From positions 10,388 through 23,860 of the forward strand of contig DHWS01000134.1 of the NCBI GenBank assembly GCA_002413305.1: a DNA stretch of 13,473 bases, read 5' to 3'. A program made the position numbers and the translations under genes. Positions 13,277-13,473 of this stretch are shown here, one piece after another; the stretch's first letter is position 1; the number at the start of each line of letters is the position of its first letter. The notes beneath the pieces are model-generated. The model searched no databases. It saw nothing but the letters and a program-made list of their open reading frames with translations, and was not told the DNA's origin. The stretch comes from Actinobacteria bacterium UBA5176 (lineage in GTDB: Bacteria; Actinomycetota; UBA4738).

Positions 13277-13441
13277 TTAGTCCAACTTCTCCGCCGAGTC
13301 GTCAGGCCCCAGGGCGAGAGCGTCGTCCCCTCCTGGCCCTTGGTCCTTTCGAGCCTTTCGAGCGACACGGCGCGCCTCGCGAGCGGCCAACTTCCTGGTC
13401 CGCACGTCTTGCCGCTGCCGCTTGTTGTAGGTCTCGGGCAC
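13277..13441 (-). CDS. 54-residue basic small protein
   Basis: On the minus strand, GTG 13441 follows a perfect AAGGAGG six bases upstream, and the frame ends at TAA (13279-13277). The product starts MPETYNKRQRQDVRTRKLAA, continues with an Arg/Lys/Ala-rich helix (residues about 7-33, including the repeated ARKARK encoded by a 9-base tandem repeat at 13346-13363) and ends in an acidic tail (DDALALGPDDSAEKLD). Small basic proteins with an NKRQR start are common in actinobacteria, with no assigned function known to me; nucleic-acid or ribosome binding would suit the composition. Its promoter lies beyond the window edge. It converges on the redox run. Confidence 0.8.
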   Translation of the reverse strand: MPETYNKRQRQDVRTRKLAAREARRVARKARKDQGPGGDDALALGPDDSAEKLD

Positions 13442-13473
13442 GAAGAGCCTCCTTGAGGATCGTTAGGTGCTTA

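Noticed and set aside
1..13473. tRNA, rRNA or CRISPR arrays
   Set aside because: No cloverleaf with a conserved T-loop, no rRNA-like sequence and no regularly spaced repeat was seen on either strand.

Overview
The window is very GC-rich, uses GTG and TTG starts, has ATGA/TGATG-type gene overlaps and G/C-ending codons almost throughout, and carries protein types common in Actinomycetota (HisKA_3 kinase with GAF domain, DUF3105 protein, SHOCT proteins, CopC-CopD fusion, small basic protein starting MPETYNKRQR). The best guess is an uncultivated actinobacterium or a close relative; no single gene fixes the lineage.

Layout. (1) Bases 1-1001: 3' part of a sensor histidine kinase. (2) 1002-1801: a decayed stretch holding an unidentified coding remnant (about 1116-1334), a frameshifted methyltransferase pseudogene on the minus strand (about 1430-1732) and a 12-base direct repeat. 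(3) 1802-2641, minus strand: a membrane protein with SHOCT domain and a type-1 copper (cupredoxin) domain. (4) 2911-4973, plus strand: a 40-residue membrane miniprotein, a CadC/SmtB-like metal-sensing repressor in which both known metal sites are complete, and two tandem CDF-type metal transporters. (5) 5071-13078, plus strand: a tightly packed run of small membrane proteins, a DUF3105 protein, five thioredoxin-fold proteins predicted to act outside the cytoplasm, a CopC-CopD copper protein and a CcdA-type electron carrier. (6) 13079-13473: a zinc-ribbon coding stretch in frame behind the ccdA stop and, on the minus strand, a 54-residue basic protein.

The most important observation is at 7346-7936. 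Two reading frames that look like separate short genes are in the same frame and are split by a single TGA (7577-7579). Read through, they form one lipoprotein with a complete peroxiredoxin/TlpA-like fold in which TGA replaces the first cysteine of the active-site CxxC (giving U-A-G-C). A hairpin with the features of a bacterial SECIS element lies at the expected distance behind the TGA, and the codons over it depart from the gene's usual G/C-ending codon use. I call this a selenoprotein.

How the genes may work together (inference): CcdA would move electrons across the membrane to the anchored thioredoxin-fold proteins (three TlpA-like, one with a CxxxxC motif, one selenocysteine peroxiredoxin-like). 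These could serve extracytoplasmic thiol repair, peroxide reduction, or copper delivery and cytochrome c or oxidase assembly together with CopCD and the cupredoxin. The upstream repressor and two CDF transporters form a neighbouring heavy-metal (Zn/Cd/Pb) efflux unit. No selenocysteine machinery (selA, selB, selC, selD) lies in the window, so the recoding prediction depends on the rest of the genome.
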